The notes under the pieces are model-generated. The model made no database searches. It saw only the letters and a list, made by a program, of their open reading frames with translations, and was not told where the DNA came from. Position numbers and translations under genes: made by a program. From NCBI GenBank assembly GCA_003167495.1, contig PMSX01000163.1:4783-51985 (forward strand): 47,203 nt of DNA. The letters run 5' to 3'. The DNA comes from Bryobacterales bacterium (GTDB lineage: Bacteria > Acidobacteriota > Terriglobia > Bryobacterales > Bryobacteraceae). Below, one piece after another: positions 37,461 through 45,573 of this stretch (positions within the stretch are counted from its first letter, which is position 1; every line of letters begins with the position of its first letter).

Positions 37461-38284
37461 TAAATGCTCACCCTCACCTGACCCTTTCCGGGCGCGCGCC
37501 GCAAGCATGCCAGTACGTGCTGCTGCATTTCGTGAAACTCGGCGCTCTGCCGAACCGCCGGATCGCGGGGCCGGCCGAACGGGACCGGAAGATCTTCTAC
37601 AATCGTACCCGGTCGGGGGCTGAAGACGAGAATGCGGTCGGCCAGATAGATGGCTTCATCGACGTCGTGAGTGACAAACAGAATCGTGCTGGCGGTCTCA
37701 TCCCAAACGCGCAGCAGGAGTTGTTGCATGTCTGCTCGGGTCTGGGCATCGAGCGCACCGAACGGCTCGTCCATGAGGATGACTTGCGGGCGATTCGCCA
37801 GTGTACGCGCAATCGCGAGCCGCTGCTGCATCCCGCCGGAAAGCGTGTCGGGATAAGACTTCTCAAAGCCGCCTAGACCGACGGCTTCCACCAGATGCGC
37901 GACAATCTTTGCGCGTTCGCCAGCATTGATGCCGTGAATCGACGGGCCATACCCAATGTTGTCGGCGACTGTCAGCCAGGGAAACGAGGTGTATTTCTGA
38001 AAAACCATACCGCGGTCGCGACCCGGGCCATCAATGGTCTTGCCGTTGACCAACATTTGACCGCTATCGGGCCGGTCGAGACCGGCAAGCATGCGTAGGA
38101 GAGTCGACTTACCGCAGCCGGAGGGGCCCAGCAACACGCGGAATTCGCCGATATCGCGGCCCTCCGCGGAAAAAGCATCCTCCACTTCGAAGCTGACATT
38201 ACGCAGTGCATCGATGGTGTTTCCGTGCGCGTCTGAAAAACGCCGGCAGACCTCGCGAACGCTGATCCTAGTCGAATTAGGCAT
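37460..38284 (-). CDS. ABC transporter ATP-binding protein (nitrate/taurine type)
   Basis: 274 residues from ATG 38284, which overlaps the permease 3' end by 8 bases. Motifs: Walker A GPSGCGKST, Q-loop FQKYTSFPW, signature LSGGMQQRLAIARTL, Walker B VILMDEPFGALD, switch His in LFVTHDVDEA. Matches the NitT/TauT family. Works with the permease and substrate-binding/OmpA protein next to it. Confidence 0.93.
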   Translation of the reverse strand: MPNSTRISVREVCRRFSDAHGNTIDALRNVSFEVEDAFSAEGRDIGEFRVLLGPSGCGKSTLLRMLAGLDRPDSGQMLVNGKTIDGPGRDRGMVFQKYTSFPWLTVADNIGYGPSIHGINAGERAKIVAHLVEAVGLGGFEKSYPDTLSGGMQQRLAIARTLANRPQVILMDEPFGALDAQTRADMQQLLLRVWDETASTILFVTHDVDEAIYLADRILVFSPRPGTIVEDLPVPFGRPRDPAVRQSAEFHEMQQHVLACLRRAPGKGQVRVSI

Positions 38285-39122
38285 GAACCTTCGTTGGAGC
38301 ACCCGTTGCCACGGCCGCAGCCGGCTCGGAAGTGGGCCGCGCAGCCTGGCGCCAGGGAAACAGCCAGCGCTCCAAAGACTTCAGCAGGAAGCGGAACAAA
38401 AACGCGGCAATGCCGATAGCGATGATGCCCGCATAGACACGCTCGAAATCGAGCACCTTGCGCGCGGCCTCTACCATGTAGCCGACTCCTTTGCGCGCGT
38501 TCACCATTTCCGCCAGAATGACATACGTCCAGCCGATGTCGTACAGAATCTGGAAAGAGCTAAAAATCGCGGGAAAGGAGGCGCGAAATAACAGCCACAG
38601 AATGTGACGCCGTTGCGCTCCAAGAGTCCAGGCGGTTTCGAGCAGGCTGTCATCCACTTTGTTTACTTCCTCGACCACAACGGCGAGCAAATAAAAGAAC
38701 ATGCCAAACCAGAGGAAAGCAATCTTCATGGATTCTTCCATGCCAAAAAGCGCGATGAAAGCCGGCAGGAATGCAGTGATGGGCATGGAGCGCATGGGCG
38801 AAGCAACCGGGTTGACCAGATCATGCAGCCAGCGGAAACTGCCCATCAGCAGGCCCAGCGGAATGGCTACCAGCGCGCTCCAAAAGAATGCCTGCGCAAT
38901 CCGCCACCAGCTCTGCATCACGTTGCCGAGCAGATCATATTCGTTCCAGAGCCGGACGAACGCGCTCATAACTCCCAGCGGGCTCGGCACGGAAAATGGC
39001 GGCAAGAGCTTGAAGTAAGTTAGGGCAAACCACAGGGCGATCACCGTTGCCCAAGCCAAAATTGCCAGCGCCCAGCGCGTTTTGCGCGATACACTGTGGC
39101 GAATTGTGAGCAGATTCGGCAT
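38277..39122 (-). CDS. ABC transporter permease (nitrate/taurine type)
   Basis: 281 residues, about six transmembrane helices. The cytoplasmic coupling loop reads EEVNKVDDSLLETAWTLGAQ; the usual EAA-like pattern is recognisable. N-terminal start ATG 39122. Its transported substrate cannot be predicted. Confidence 0.92.
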   Translation of the reverse strand: MPNLLTIRHSVSRKTRWALAILAWATVIALWFALTYFKLLPPFSVPSPLGVMSAFVRLWNEYDLLGNVMQSWWRIAQAFFWSALVAIPLGLLMGSFRWLHDLVNPVASPMRSMPITAFLPAFIALFGMEESMKIAFLWFGMFFYLLAVVVEEVNKVDDSLLETAWTLGAQRRHILWLLFRASFPAIFSSFQILYDIGWTYVILAEMVNARKGVGYMVEAARKVLDFERVYAGIIAIGIAAFLFRFLLKSLERWLFPWRQAARPTSEPAAAVATGAPTKVHA

Positions 39123-39155
39123 AGATGCGGCAGCCTACGCTGGCGTTTTGCCGGC

Positions 39156-40730
39156 TCAGCCCGCTGGATTCGGATAGACCTTGATATCCGTACGCCGATT
39201 CTTCTCTCTACCTTCGGGCGATGAGTTATCCGCTACCGGCCGGTCTGGACCGTTGCCTATCGCACGCATGCGGGTTGCCGGGAAGCCGTATTTCTGGATC
39301 AAGTAGCGCTTCACGGCTTCGGCGCGCTCGGCGGAAAGTTGCACGTTGTGCGCACGGGAGCCGGTCGCATCGGTGTTGCCGTCGATATCCACTACGGTGT
39401 TTTCGTACGCCTTCATAAACGCGCCGATCTCATCCACTACCGCGCGTGAATCGAGCCCCATGTTAGCCGAATCGGTATCGAAGTAAATGGAACGGCGCTG
39501 GGTGGCGATGGGCACGGCATTTTTCGGCGGTTCCCGGTATTCGGTCGGCGCTTCAGTCGACGCACTGGGAAATTTGCCGCTCAGCGATTCCACAAAACGC
39601 CGGTCTACGCTCAATTCCGGGTCAGAGTTCCGCTTGGTGACCCGTTCTTCGCGGTACATTTCCTCAGCCATCTTGAAAATATTGTTGTAGTCGGAATCGG
39701 CCCCGCGCGTACCGAAGAATGCGCGATTCTCGGCGTAGTCCGCAAGTTTGACTCCGCCGAGCATCGTTTTGGCCAAGTCTTCCGGAATGTTGAAGTCCTT
39801 GATAGTCCCGATCAACGTATAGGCGCGATTTGGCTGCGCTTTGATGAATTCCACACCGTCCAGCCAACCCTCGGCTAGCTTGGCGACGGTATCAGGACAG
39901 CGCGAGGCGAACCGGTCGCTCACAACCAGAACATCGGCTATGAGGTGATTGGCAATTCGCGTGTCGTAAATCTTTTTCGACCCCGCCCTTTTAGCCACTG
40001 CGTCGCTCATATCGGGATCCCAGGCAACGGCCGCATCAACTTTCTGCTGGGCAAACAAGGTAGCAGGCTCAATGCCATCCTTTGTGTGAACGGCTTTGGC
40101 GAAGATTTCGCGGCGCTGGTCCGTATCCAAGCCTGAGCTTTTCAAGCCATTCCACAGCAGGAAATGGGACGGCGTATAGGGAGCAAACGCGACGGTCTTA
40201 CCGGCCAAGTCCTCGATACTGTTGATGCCTTGCTTGCCGATCACACCATCCGCCCCGCGCGACCAATCGACCATGTAGAACGCATGCGCCCCGACGCCTC
40301 TATCCTGAAACTGGGCGAAATCTTTGGCCCACACGTCGGCGGTGGTGAGCATTACATCGACGTTGTTGGTGGCTAGAGCGGCTGCGCCTTCGGTCCAGTC
40401 GTCTATGATCTTGAAGCTGACTTTGAGCCCCTTCTTGTCAAAAATTGAATCGGGCGCGGTATCGAGACCTCCGTTAGCGACGAGTCCCGCCGCGCATCCC
40501 ACCCAGATATTCACGCGTACGCGCACGGTGCCACAACTGGAATCGGCGGTAGCGCTGGCAGGCAGCGCCAGAGGTTTAGAAGTATCGACGACCGCGTCCG
40601 GAACCGCCGCCTTCGACCCAAACCAACTGCGCACATTGAGAAGGCCGTACTTGTCGAAGCTGTAGCCGGCGAGACCCAACCCGACGACGAAAATGAGGGC
40701 CCACCCGCCTTTTTCGATCTTTACCGCCAT
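39156..40730 (-). CDS. Periplasmic substrate-binding protein fused to OmpA peptidoglycan-binding domain
   Basis: 524 residues from ATG 40730, preceded by GGAGG at 6 bases. One N-terminal helix (GGWALIFVVGLGLAGY) anchors it in the inner membrane. A NitT/TauT-like binding domain follows (RVNIWVGCAAGLVANGG, VDVMLTTADVWAKD, VDAAVAWDPD). The C-terminal OmpA domain has RSIYFDTDSANM, VDIDGNTDATGSR and the NRRTDI end, which bind peptidoglycan. Such a link of a transporter binding protein to the cell wall is unusual and could let it sense wall distance or load. Confidence 0.9.
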   Translation of the reverse strand: MAVKIEKGGWALIFVVGLGLAGYSFDKYGLLNVRSWFGSKAAVPDAVVDTSKPLALPASATADSSCGTVRVRVNIWVGCAAGLVANGGLDTAPDSIFDKKGLKVSFKIIDDWTEGAAALATNNVDVMLTTADVWAKDFAQFQDRGVGAHAFYMVDWSRGADGVIGKQGINSIEDLAGKTVAFAPYTPSHFLLWNGLKSSGLDTDQRREIFAKAVHTKDGIEPATLFAQQKVDAAVAWDPDMSDAVAKRAGSKKIYDTRIANHLIADVLVVSDRFASRCPDTVAKLAEGWLDGVEFIKAQPNRAYTLIGTIKDFNIPEDLAKTMLGGVKLADYAENRAFFGTRGADSDYNNIFKMAEEMYREERVTKRNSDPELSVDRRFVESLSGKFPSASTEAPTEYREPPKNAVPIATQRRSIYFDTDSANMGLDSRAVVDEIGAFMKAYENTVVDIDGNTDATGSRAHNVQLSAERAEAVKRYLIQKYGFPATRMRAIGNGPDRPVADNSSPEGREKNRRTDIKVYPNPAG

Positions 40731-40746
40731 GAATTCCTCCCGCCCC

Positions 40747-41478
40747 TCACGAGCCCTTTTGCGTTTCGCGCGCGCCAATCGTCTTCTCAGCTGGCTCCGG
40801 CGAAGCCTGCGGCGCAATTAAACCCATCTCCACTTTGAATTGCTTTACCAGTTCGGCGGCGCGCAGTTTCTCGGCTTCTTCCTCAATTTTCATTTTTTGC
40901 TGATCGACGTTGCCCAACGCCATCTCCATGCGGGCTTCGTTGACGGCGGTGGTTTCTTCGATCTTGCGGACCATCTCATCGTGAGTAGCGCTGATGCCGG
41001 TTACTTCAAACTGATCCATCACATCGGCGACTTTCTTCTGCCATTGGGAACGCCGGTAGTCGGAAATGGCGTTCATCGCTTCCCGGGTCTTGCGCTCTTT
41101 TTCGAGCATAAACGCTTTCTTAACGGCCAGCGCTTTATCGAAGGCGCTGCGGGCGGTGATGAGTTGCCCCTGTGTGCGGGCCAGCGCGCCGCGAACCTGT
41201 TCGAGTTGCATGGCAAAGCTGCCCGCCAAGTCGTCCCGACCACCCTGAATAGCCGCTTGTACCTTCGCCTTCAAGTCGTTGAAATCGGTCTTATACTTGT
41301 TCTCTTCCTTCTCGAGCAGAGTGACGTTGGCCTTTACCATCGCGATGCTCTCGTTCATGCGAGGGACCTGGTCATTCATATCGCGAATGTTTTGTTCGAG
41401 AATCAGCTCCGGATTTTCCGCCACCGAGATGAAAAATCCAAAGAAAGAGCGGGCCATCCGCGAAAGCCTATTAAACAT
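40747..41478 (-). CDS. pspA: PspA/IM30-family protein (ESCRT-III relative)
   Basis: 243 residues. The typical N-terminal amphipathic helix (MFNRLSRMARSFFGFF) is followed by the long helical hairpin EQNIRDMNDQVPRM...LLEKEE and the distal helices up to EMGLIAPQ. PspA proteins bind and repair the inner membrane during envelope stress. Here it lies 16 bases before the binding-protein gene and 26 bases after a coiled-coil gene, inside an ABC/AAA operon, not next to pspBC. Confidence 0.93.
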   Translation of the reverse strand: MFNRLSRMARSFFGFFISVAENPELILEQNIRDMNDQVPRMNESIAMVKANVTLLEKEENKYKTDFNDLKAKVQAAIQGGRDDLAGSFAMQLEQVRGALARTQGQLITARSAFDKALAVKKAFMLEKERKTREAMNAISDYRRSQWQKKVADVMDQFEVTGISATHDEMVRKIEETTAVNEARMEMALGNVDQQKMKIEEEAEKLRAAELVKQFKVEMGLIAPQASPEPAEKTIGARETQKGS

Positions 41479-41503
41479 ACGAGTTTTTCCTTCTTTTCCG
41501 CCA

Positions 41504-42121
41504 TCAGCTTAAAGGCTTGGAGGGAGCCGCCGTGTTCCCGGTCGTAATCGGATTCTCGGCCACAAAAGGAGATACGCAATCAGCTATCTTTTGTTCCTCC
41601 TTCTGTTTCCGCAAGCGCCAGGAATAGAAGCGTTCCTTTTCCTTTGCCACTTCGTCTTTGTTGGCCGCGACACGCTTGTTGTGCTCCTCGACCAACTGGG
41701 CGAGTTCAGCCTCAATCGCCTGATTTTCCTTGTCTTTGCGCGCTTCCAACTCATCCAATGCGCGCTGCTGCACTCGCTCAAAAGCATCTAAAGCGCGGTC
41801 GCGCTTGACGGCGTCTTCCACGATTTCTTCGATCTTGACGCCAGCCGCGTCCAGCGCGAGCAGGATAGAGCTTTTCTTTACTTCCAGCGGAAGTGAGCGG
41901 ATTCGTTCGCTCTGTAACATCTCGGCGATCTTCGAGACGGTATAGCCATGTGCGGGTTGCGAGATTTCCGCGGCGCGGTATACATCCTCAAAGTCCGCGT
42001 CCGGTTTAACCGACGAATCAAAATGCGGCTCGACAAAGGGAACCGCTGAGGCAATGGCAGCCACACTTTGCGCAGGTTCTTGAGAGGCTTCCGGCGAAGC
42101 GGCGTCGACCGAAACAAACAT
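41504..42121 (-). CDS. Coiled-coil protein of the PspA operon
   Basis: 205 residues. An acidic N-terminus leads to a helical domain (YTVSKIAEMLQSERIRSLP, LALDAAGVKIEEIVEDA) and a Lys/Glu-rich coiled coil (about 110-175). No known family. Conserved operon position suggests a PspA partner; the wording is inference. It lies 26 bases before pspA. Confidence 0.75.
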   Translation of the reverse strand: MFVSVDAASPEASQEPAQSVAAIASAVPFVEPHFDSSVKPDADFEDVYRAAEISQPAHGYTVSKIAEMLQSERIRSLPLEVKKSSILLALDAAGVKIEEIVEDAVKRDRALDAFERVQQRALDELEARKDKENQAIEAELAQLVEEHNKRVAANKDEVAKEKERFYSWRLRKQKEEQKIADCVSPFVAENPITTGNTAAPSKPLS

Positions 42122-42195
42122 GTTGTACCACTTCTTGTTAATGGCGAGTCCCCGCTAGCCCGTCAGTCTATCATGCGGACCAATGTACGGCCGTT

Positions 42196-42735
42196 TCAAA
42201 TGACGATTCCATCTAGGCGAAACGCTAGTTTCGTCGGGGTGAACGGCGGCACGAGCCTCGGCTGGATCGGTAAACTTTGATCCCGCCAAAAACTCCGGAA
42301 GTCCCGCTTCTCGCCGGTGCGGTAGAAATGTAGCAGATACGCCATGTCGCAAGCCGTATAGTCGCAGAACCATTGATCGGCGTCTCTGATGCCGATCTGA
42401 TGGAGCATCCACAGCGCGTAGGTCGCGGCCTCCCGCTCGTATTCCACAATGGCCGGCAAAACGTTTTCAGGCACCGGAGGCGGCTGCGGCCGGCCGAGAT
42501 CAAAGGCACGCGGGTCGAGGTTCCACTGCACCGTGTGACCGAACAAGTGGGCCAGCAAGAACAAACGCTCTTCAGGAGTCACCGCGTAGTCGATGTGGAT
42601 CTCCGCCCCGTCCAAGTCGCCGGTCAGCGGATCTGTAATGTCTCTGGTCACCACTCGGATGCCGTAGAAACGCTCTAGATGTTCCTGTACGCGTGCGCCG
42701 TATTCGGTAAATGCGGTGTCATCGATCTGCGTCAT
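42196..42735 (-). CDS. ImmA/IrrE-like metallopeptidase fold with degenerate HExxH
   Basis: 179 residues. The block ERLFLLAHLFGHTVQ aligns with the HExxH motif of M78/ImmA peptidases, but the catalytic Glu is Leu (HLFGH). A possible third ligand is in EYEREAATYALWM. It may be a non-catalytic binding domain. It is the first gene of the PspA operon. The upstream gap 42736-42943 shows a TACAAT-like -10 for this direction near 42745, and no clear -35. Confidence 0.7.
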   Translation of the reverse strand: MTQIDDTAFTEYGARVQEHLERFYGIRVVTRDITDPLTGDLDGAEIHIDYAVTPEERLFLLAHLFGHTVQWNLDPRAFDLGRPQPPPVPENVLPAIVEYEREAATYALWMLHQIGIRDADQWFCDYTACDMAYLLHFYRTGEKRDFRSFWRDQSLPIQPRLVPPFTPTKLAFRLDGIVI

Positions 42736-42907
42736 CCCTATTCAAATTGTATTCGGGGCACCTCACTCATACGCGATTTTCATGCCCACGGCGTCCGCGG
42801 GCACCGTGATTCCGAGCGTGCGTCCATTCGTACCAGTGGGGCATTTTCCTCATTGACCGGGGCGCGATTCACTCTGGACCCCCAACCCAACACCTCCAAA
42901 CCGTAAT

Positions 42908-42936
42908 TTGTAAAGCATACGTCAATGCCGTACAAT
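42908..42936 (+). promoter_or_regulatory. Promoter of the toxin-antitoxin operon
   Basis: TTGTAA (42908-42913), a 17-base spacer and TACAAT (42931-42936). Transcription would start about 42943-42944, right at the GTG start of the toxin, so the message is probably leaderless. Confidence 0.6.
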
Positions 42937-42943
42937 ACATTCA

Positions 42944-43296
42944 GTGATCGCCGAAATCGTTAGCCTCTCGCGATATGAGTCCCAAGTGTCGGCGCTTATG
43001 AGTGAAGACGAGCGCGCGGCCATGGAGTTCTTCATTGCGTGCGCGCCCGAGGACCACCCTCTTATTTCGGGATCTGGCGGATTTCGCAGAGCTCGTTGGG
43101 CGAGGCCGGGACAAGGGAAAAGCGGCGGCTTTCCGGTCATCTACTCTACTTCTTCGTAGCGAAGCCAGGACGAATTTACATGGCGTCGATCTACGCCAAA
43201 TTGCAAAAGAAAAACCTCTCAGCGGCGGATCAGAATGTCCTCGCGAAACTTGCCGCGCTCATAAAGCAATCGTTAAAAGGAGAATCGCAACAATGA
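42944..43296 (+). pseudogene. RelE/HigB-like toxin gene, frameshifted
   Basis: GTG 42944 opens MIAEIVSLSRYESQVSALM, and the first frame ends at 43159. A homologous continuation in another frame (YFFVAKPGRIYMASIYAKL to SLKGESQQ) ends at 43296. Two extra bases (TC) near 43145-43151 explain the break; without them VIYYFFV would be read. The family is RelE/HigB-type (probably DUF1044-like) mRNA interferase. The cut leaves only the N-terminal part, so the toxin is presumably inactive. Confidence 0.75.
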
Positions 43297-43622
43297 ATAG
43301 AAGAAATCCTGCCGCAAAGACAGCTAAGCGCACATCGCTTGGCCTCGAACTCGAAGAATCCGCCCGGGAGATTCTCGCCCATGCGAAAGGTCACAAGGTC
43401 CTTCGCGTCCGCCGCATCGTTTTGCCAGCCGATGTCGACGTCAAGCGCATCCGCCTGGAAGCACGGATGTCGCAAGCTGAGTTTGCCGGGGCATTTTGCA
43501 TAAATCCAAGAACCCTCCAGGAATGGGAACAAGGACGCAGAAAACCAGACGCGACCGTTCGCGCCTACCTAGCTGTCATCGCCAAGAATCGCAAGGCCGT
43601 GATCAAAGCGCTGGCGTCATGA
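43293..43622 (+). CDS. XRE-family antitoxin (HigA/NadS-like)
   Basis: 109 residues from ATG 43293, which overlaps the toxin stop by 4 bases (ATGA). AGGAG lies about 10 bases before. The helix-turn-helix is VKRIRLEARMSQAEFAGAF to NPRTLQEWEQG. It would bind the toxin and repress the operon. Because the toxin gene is broken, it is now probably an orphan regulator. Confidence 0.85.
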   Translation: MNRRNPAAKTAKRTSLGLELEESAREILAHAKGHKVLRVRRIVLPADVDVKRIRLEARMSQAEFAGAFCINPRTLQEWEQGRRKPDATVRAYLAVIAKNRKAVIKALAS

Positions 43623-43633
43623 CGTTGCGGTGG

Positions 43634-43738
43634 CTAGCCGGAATAAACAGATGCTTCAACCACTCGTCGTCCCCTTGTCCCAACAGCCGCATCAAATGCC
43701 GGCTCGTGTGTGCAAACTAAAAGGTCGCGGCGGGCGCG
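43634..43738 (-). pseudogene. Remnant of the HNH gene C-terminus
   Basis: About 105 bases resemble 43934-44035, the end of the intact HNH gene. Read on the minus strand they give [10 protein letters not shown] then DDEWLKHLF, with one frame break near 43712. It lies right after the antitoxin stop. Only the tail is present. Confidence 0.65.
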
Positions 43739-43933
43739 GCACTTTCACGCTCGACCCTTCCACATCGCTCGCAGGCCTTATCAAATTCGGAACGTTCAGC
43801 CGACTCAGTGACCGAGGAGTTTGGGACCATTTCATGCCGAGGAGTTTGTCTGTCAAAACAGAAAAGCTCGCTGACGCTACTGCTCCGAGATACTCTCCGC
43901 GCGCTACATGTCGAGACTCGCAAGACTAGGTCC
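43739..43933. other. Gap with two 12-bp direct repeats
   Basis: CCGAGGAGTTTG occurs at 43812-43823 and again at 43837-43848, 25 bases apart. No gene or ribosome site found. The repeats might mark a past insertion or deletion end. Confidence 0.35.
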
Positions 43934-44467
43934 CTAATCCGAATAGAACAAATACTTCCGCCACTGATCGTCACTTCGCCCCAGCAACCGCATCAAATGC
44001 CGGCTCGTATGCAAACTAAAAGGCCTCGGCGGCCGCAAAAGCTTCATCCCCGCCTCTTCCGGCGTGCGGCTGCCTTTTCTGTTATTGCAAGGATGGCAGC
44101 AGGCAACAAGATTTTCCCATGTCGTTTCACCGGCGCGCGAACGGGGAATCACGTGATCGAGCGTCATTTCGCCCGAAGGCAGCGTCCGGTGGCAATACTG
44201 ACAGGTATAGCGATCGCGCATGAGAATGTTCTTGCGCGAAAGGGCGCGCGTCTGATGCGGAATGCGGCGGTATTCGAGCAGACGAATCACCGAGGGAACA
44301 TTTAAGCTTCGCCGGGCGGAGTGGACTTGCGAAGGGGCGATTTCTTCAGCCGAAGCTACGCCCTTCAAAATCAAAACTAAGGCGCGGCGCGCGGCGCAGA
44401 TATTGATTGGCTCGAAACTGGCATTCAAAACGAGGACTGGCCTGTGAAGCCGGTCTGGACTAGGCAT
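43934..44467 (-). CDS. HNH endonuclease (intact)
   Basis: 177 residues. GGGAG lies 6 bases before ATG. It starts [16 protein letters not shown], and the zinc/HNH part has CQYCHRTL, the [10 protein letters not shown] motif and [10 protein letters not shown]. This conserved single-domain nuclease family is widespread; its cellular role is not established. It starts 21 bases after comF and is probably co-transcribed. Confidence 0.92.
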   Translation of the reverse strand: MPSPDRLHRPVLVLNASFEPINICAARRALVLILKGVASAEEIAPSQVHSARRSLNVPSVIRLLEYRRIPHQTRALSRKNILMRDRYTCQYCHRTLPSGEMTLDHVIPRSRAGETTWENLVACCHPCNNRKGSRTPEEAGMKLLRPPRPFSLHTSRHLMRLLGRSDDQWRKYLFYSD

Positions 44468-44488
44468 TTCACGCTCCCTTTTCGCTTT

Positions 44489-45355
44489 CTACTCTTCTAG
44501 ACTCCTCTTGCTAACTTCCAAACGGCTGGCCAGATCGGGCGGTTGTTCGCCAGGCGCCACTGGGTGATTCGATCCCGTTCCCCACGCGACCGCCGCACTT
44601 TTCAGGGCCGTACGAGTCGATATGGCGCGATCTACGCGAGCCAAGGTCAGAGCTGCGACGTGGCCCGCGCCCTCCGCCTTCAAAACGGCCGCTGCTGCCC
44701 GCAGCGTACTACCAGTAGTGAAAACATCATCGATTAAAAGCACGCGTTTACCCGCCAACTGCTCTGGGCACTGAATCCGAAAGGAACCGCGCAGATTTTC
44801 GCGGCGCGCGGATTCAGTGAGGCCAGCCTGCGATTTCGTATAGCGTGTCCGGCGTAAATTGCCGGCGAGAGGCAGACCGTAACGGCGGGCCACCGGCTTA
44901 GCTAACAGCTCGGCTTGGTTGAAGCCGCGCTCCCAGCGTTTGCGCCAGTGCATGGGCATGGCAATGACAAGGTCGAAATTCGCCTCCAGAGGAAGTGCCT
45001 GCAGCATGAAACGGCTAAGCGGCTCGGCCAGACTTTCTACTTTCGCGTATTTGAAAAGATGAATGAGTTGCTGGAGTGAACCCTCGTAGCTGCCGAAAGA
45101 GTAGGCGGCATCGAAGTTCGCCAACCCCTCCCGGCAGACCGTACAGAGGTCGTGTTCGTCCAGCGGATAGTCATCCGCAAAGGGTGTACGGCAAGCGCGA
45201 CAGAAAAACTCGGCTTGTAAGGGCTTTGGCAGGGCTAGGCAGGCAAGACAGACAGGAACGCGGGAAATATTGGTAAGCCGTTGCTCACAGAGACGGCAAT
45301 CGTCGGGAAATGCGAGGTTAAAAACGTGCGCAGAAAGGGGTTTGAGGAACGCCAA
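44489..45355 (-). CDS. comF: ComF-family amidophosphoribosyltransferase-like protein
   Basis: 288 residues. An N-terminal zinc-binding region has CRLCEQ, CLAC, CRAC and CTVC pairs, and the C-terminal PRTase domain has the LLIDDVFTTGSTL PRPP motif. ComF proteins relate to DNA uptake and competence. The C-terminal tail of about 50 residues is longer than normal. Start TTG 45355; no clear ribosome site. Confidence 0.92.
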   Translation of the reverse strand: MAFLKPLSAHVFNLAFPDDCRLCEQRLTNISRVPVCLACLALPKPLQAEFFCRACRTPFADDYPLDEHDLCTVCREGLANFDAAYSFGSYEGSLQQLIHLFKYAKVESLAEPLSRFMLQALPLEANFDLVIAMPMHWRKRWERGFNQAELLAKPVARRYGLPLAGNLRRTRYTKSQAGLTESARRENLRGSFRIQCPEQLAGKRVLLIDDVFTTGSTLRAAAAVLKAEGAGHVAALTLARVDRAISTRTALKSAAVAWGTGSNHPVAPGEQPPDLASRLEVSKRSLEE

Positions 45356-45491
45356 GCAAGACGTTGGCCGGAGACCGTTTTTTGTTTGAACCGTCCGAGT
45401 CGTAAGGCTAGGGAAGGCGCACCCCCGCTAAACCGCAAGTATACCTCACGGCCGAAAAAGTATGGAGATCTATCTAAAGATCACTTTCAAA

Positions 45492-45519
45492 TTGGACGAT
45501 TCTTAAGTATGCTTGTAAT
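45492..45519 (+). promoter_or_regulatory. Weak promoter candidate for the Hpt protein gene
   Basis: TTGGAC (45492-45497), 16 bases, TGTAAT (45514-45519). The -10 is good and the -35 weak. Divergent from comF; the rest of 45356-45573 shows nothing else. Confidence 0.35.
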
Positions 45520-45573
45520 GCTCACCTGGAATTTGAGCTACGAGCAAACTTAGTATAGGTGAGATGAAGGAAC

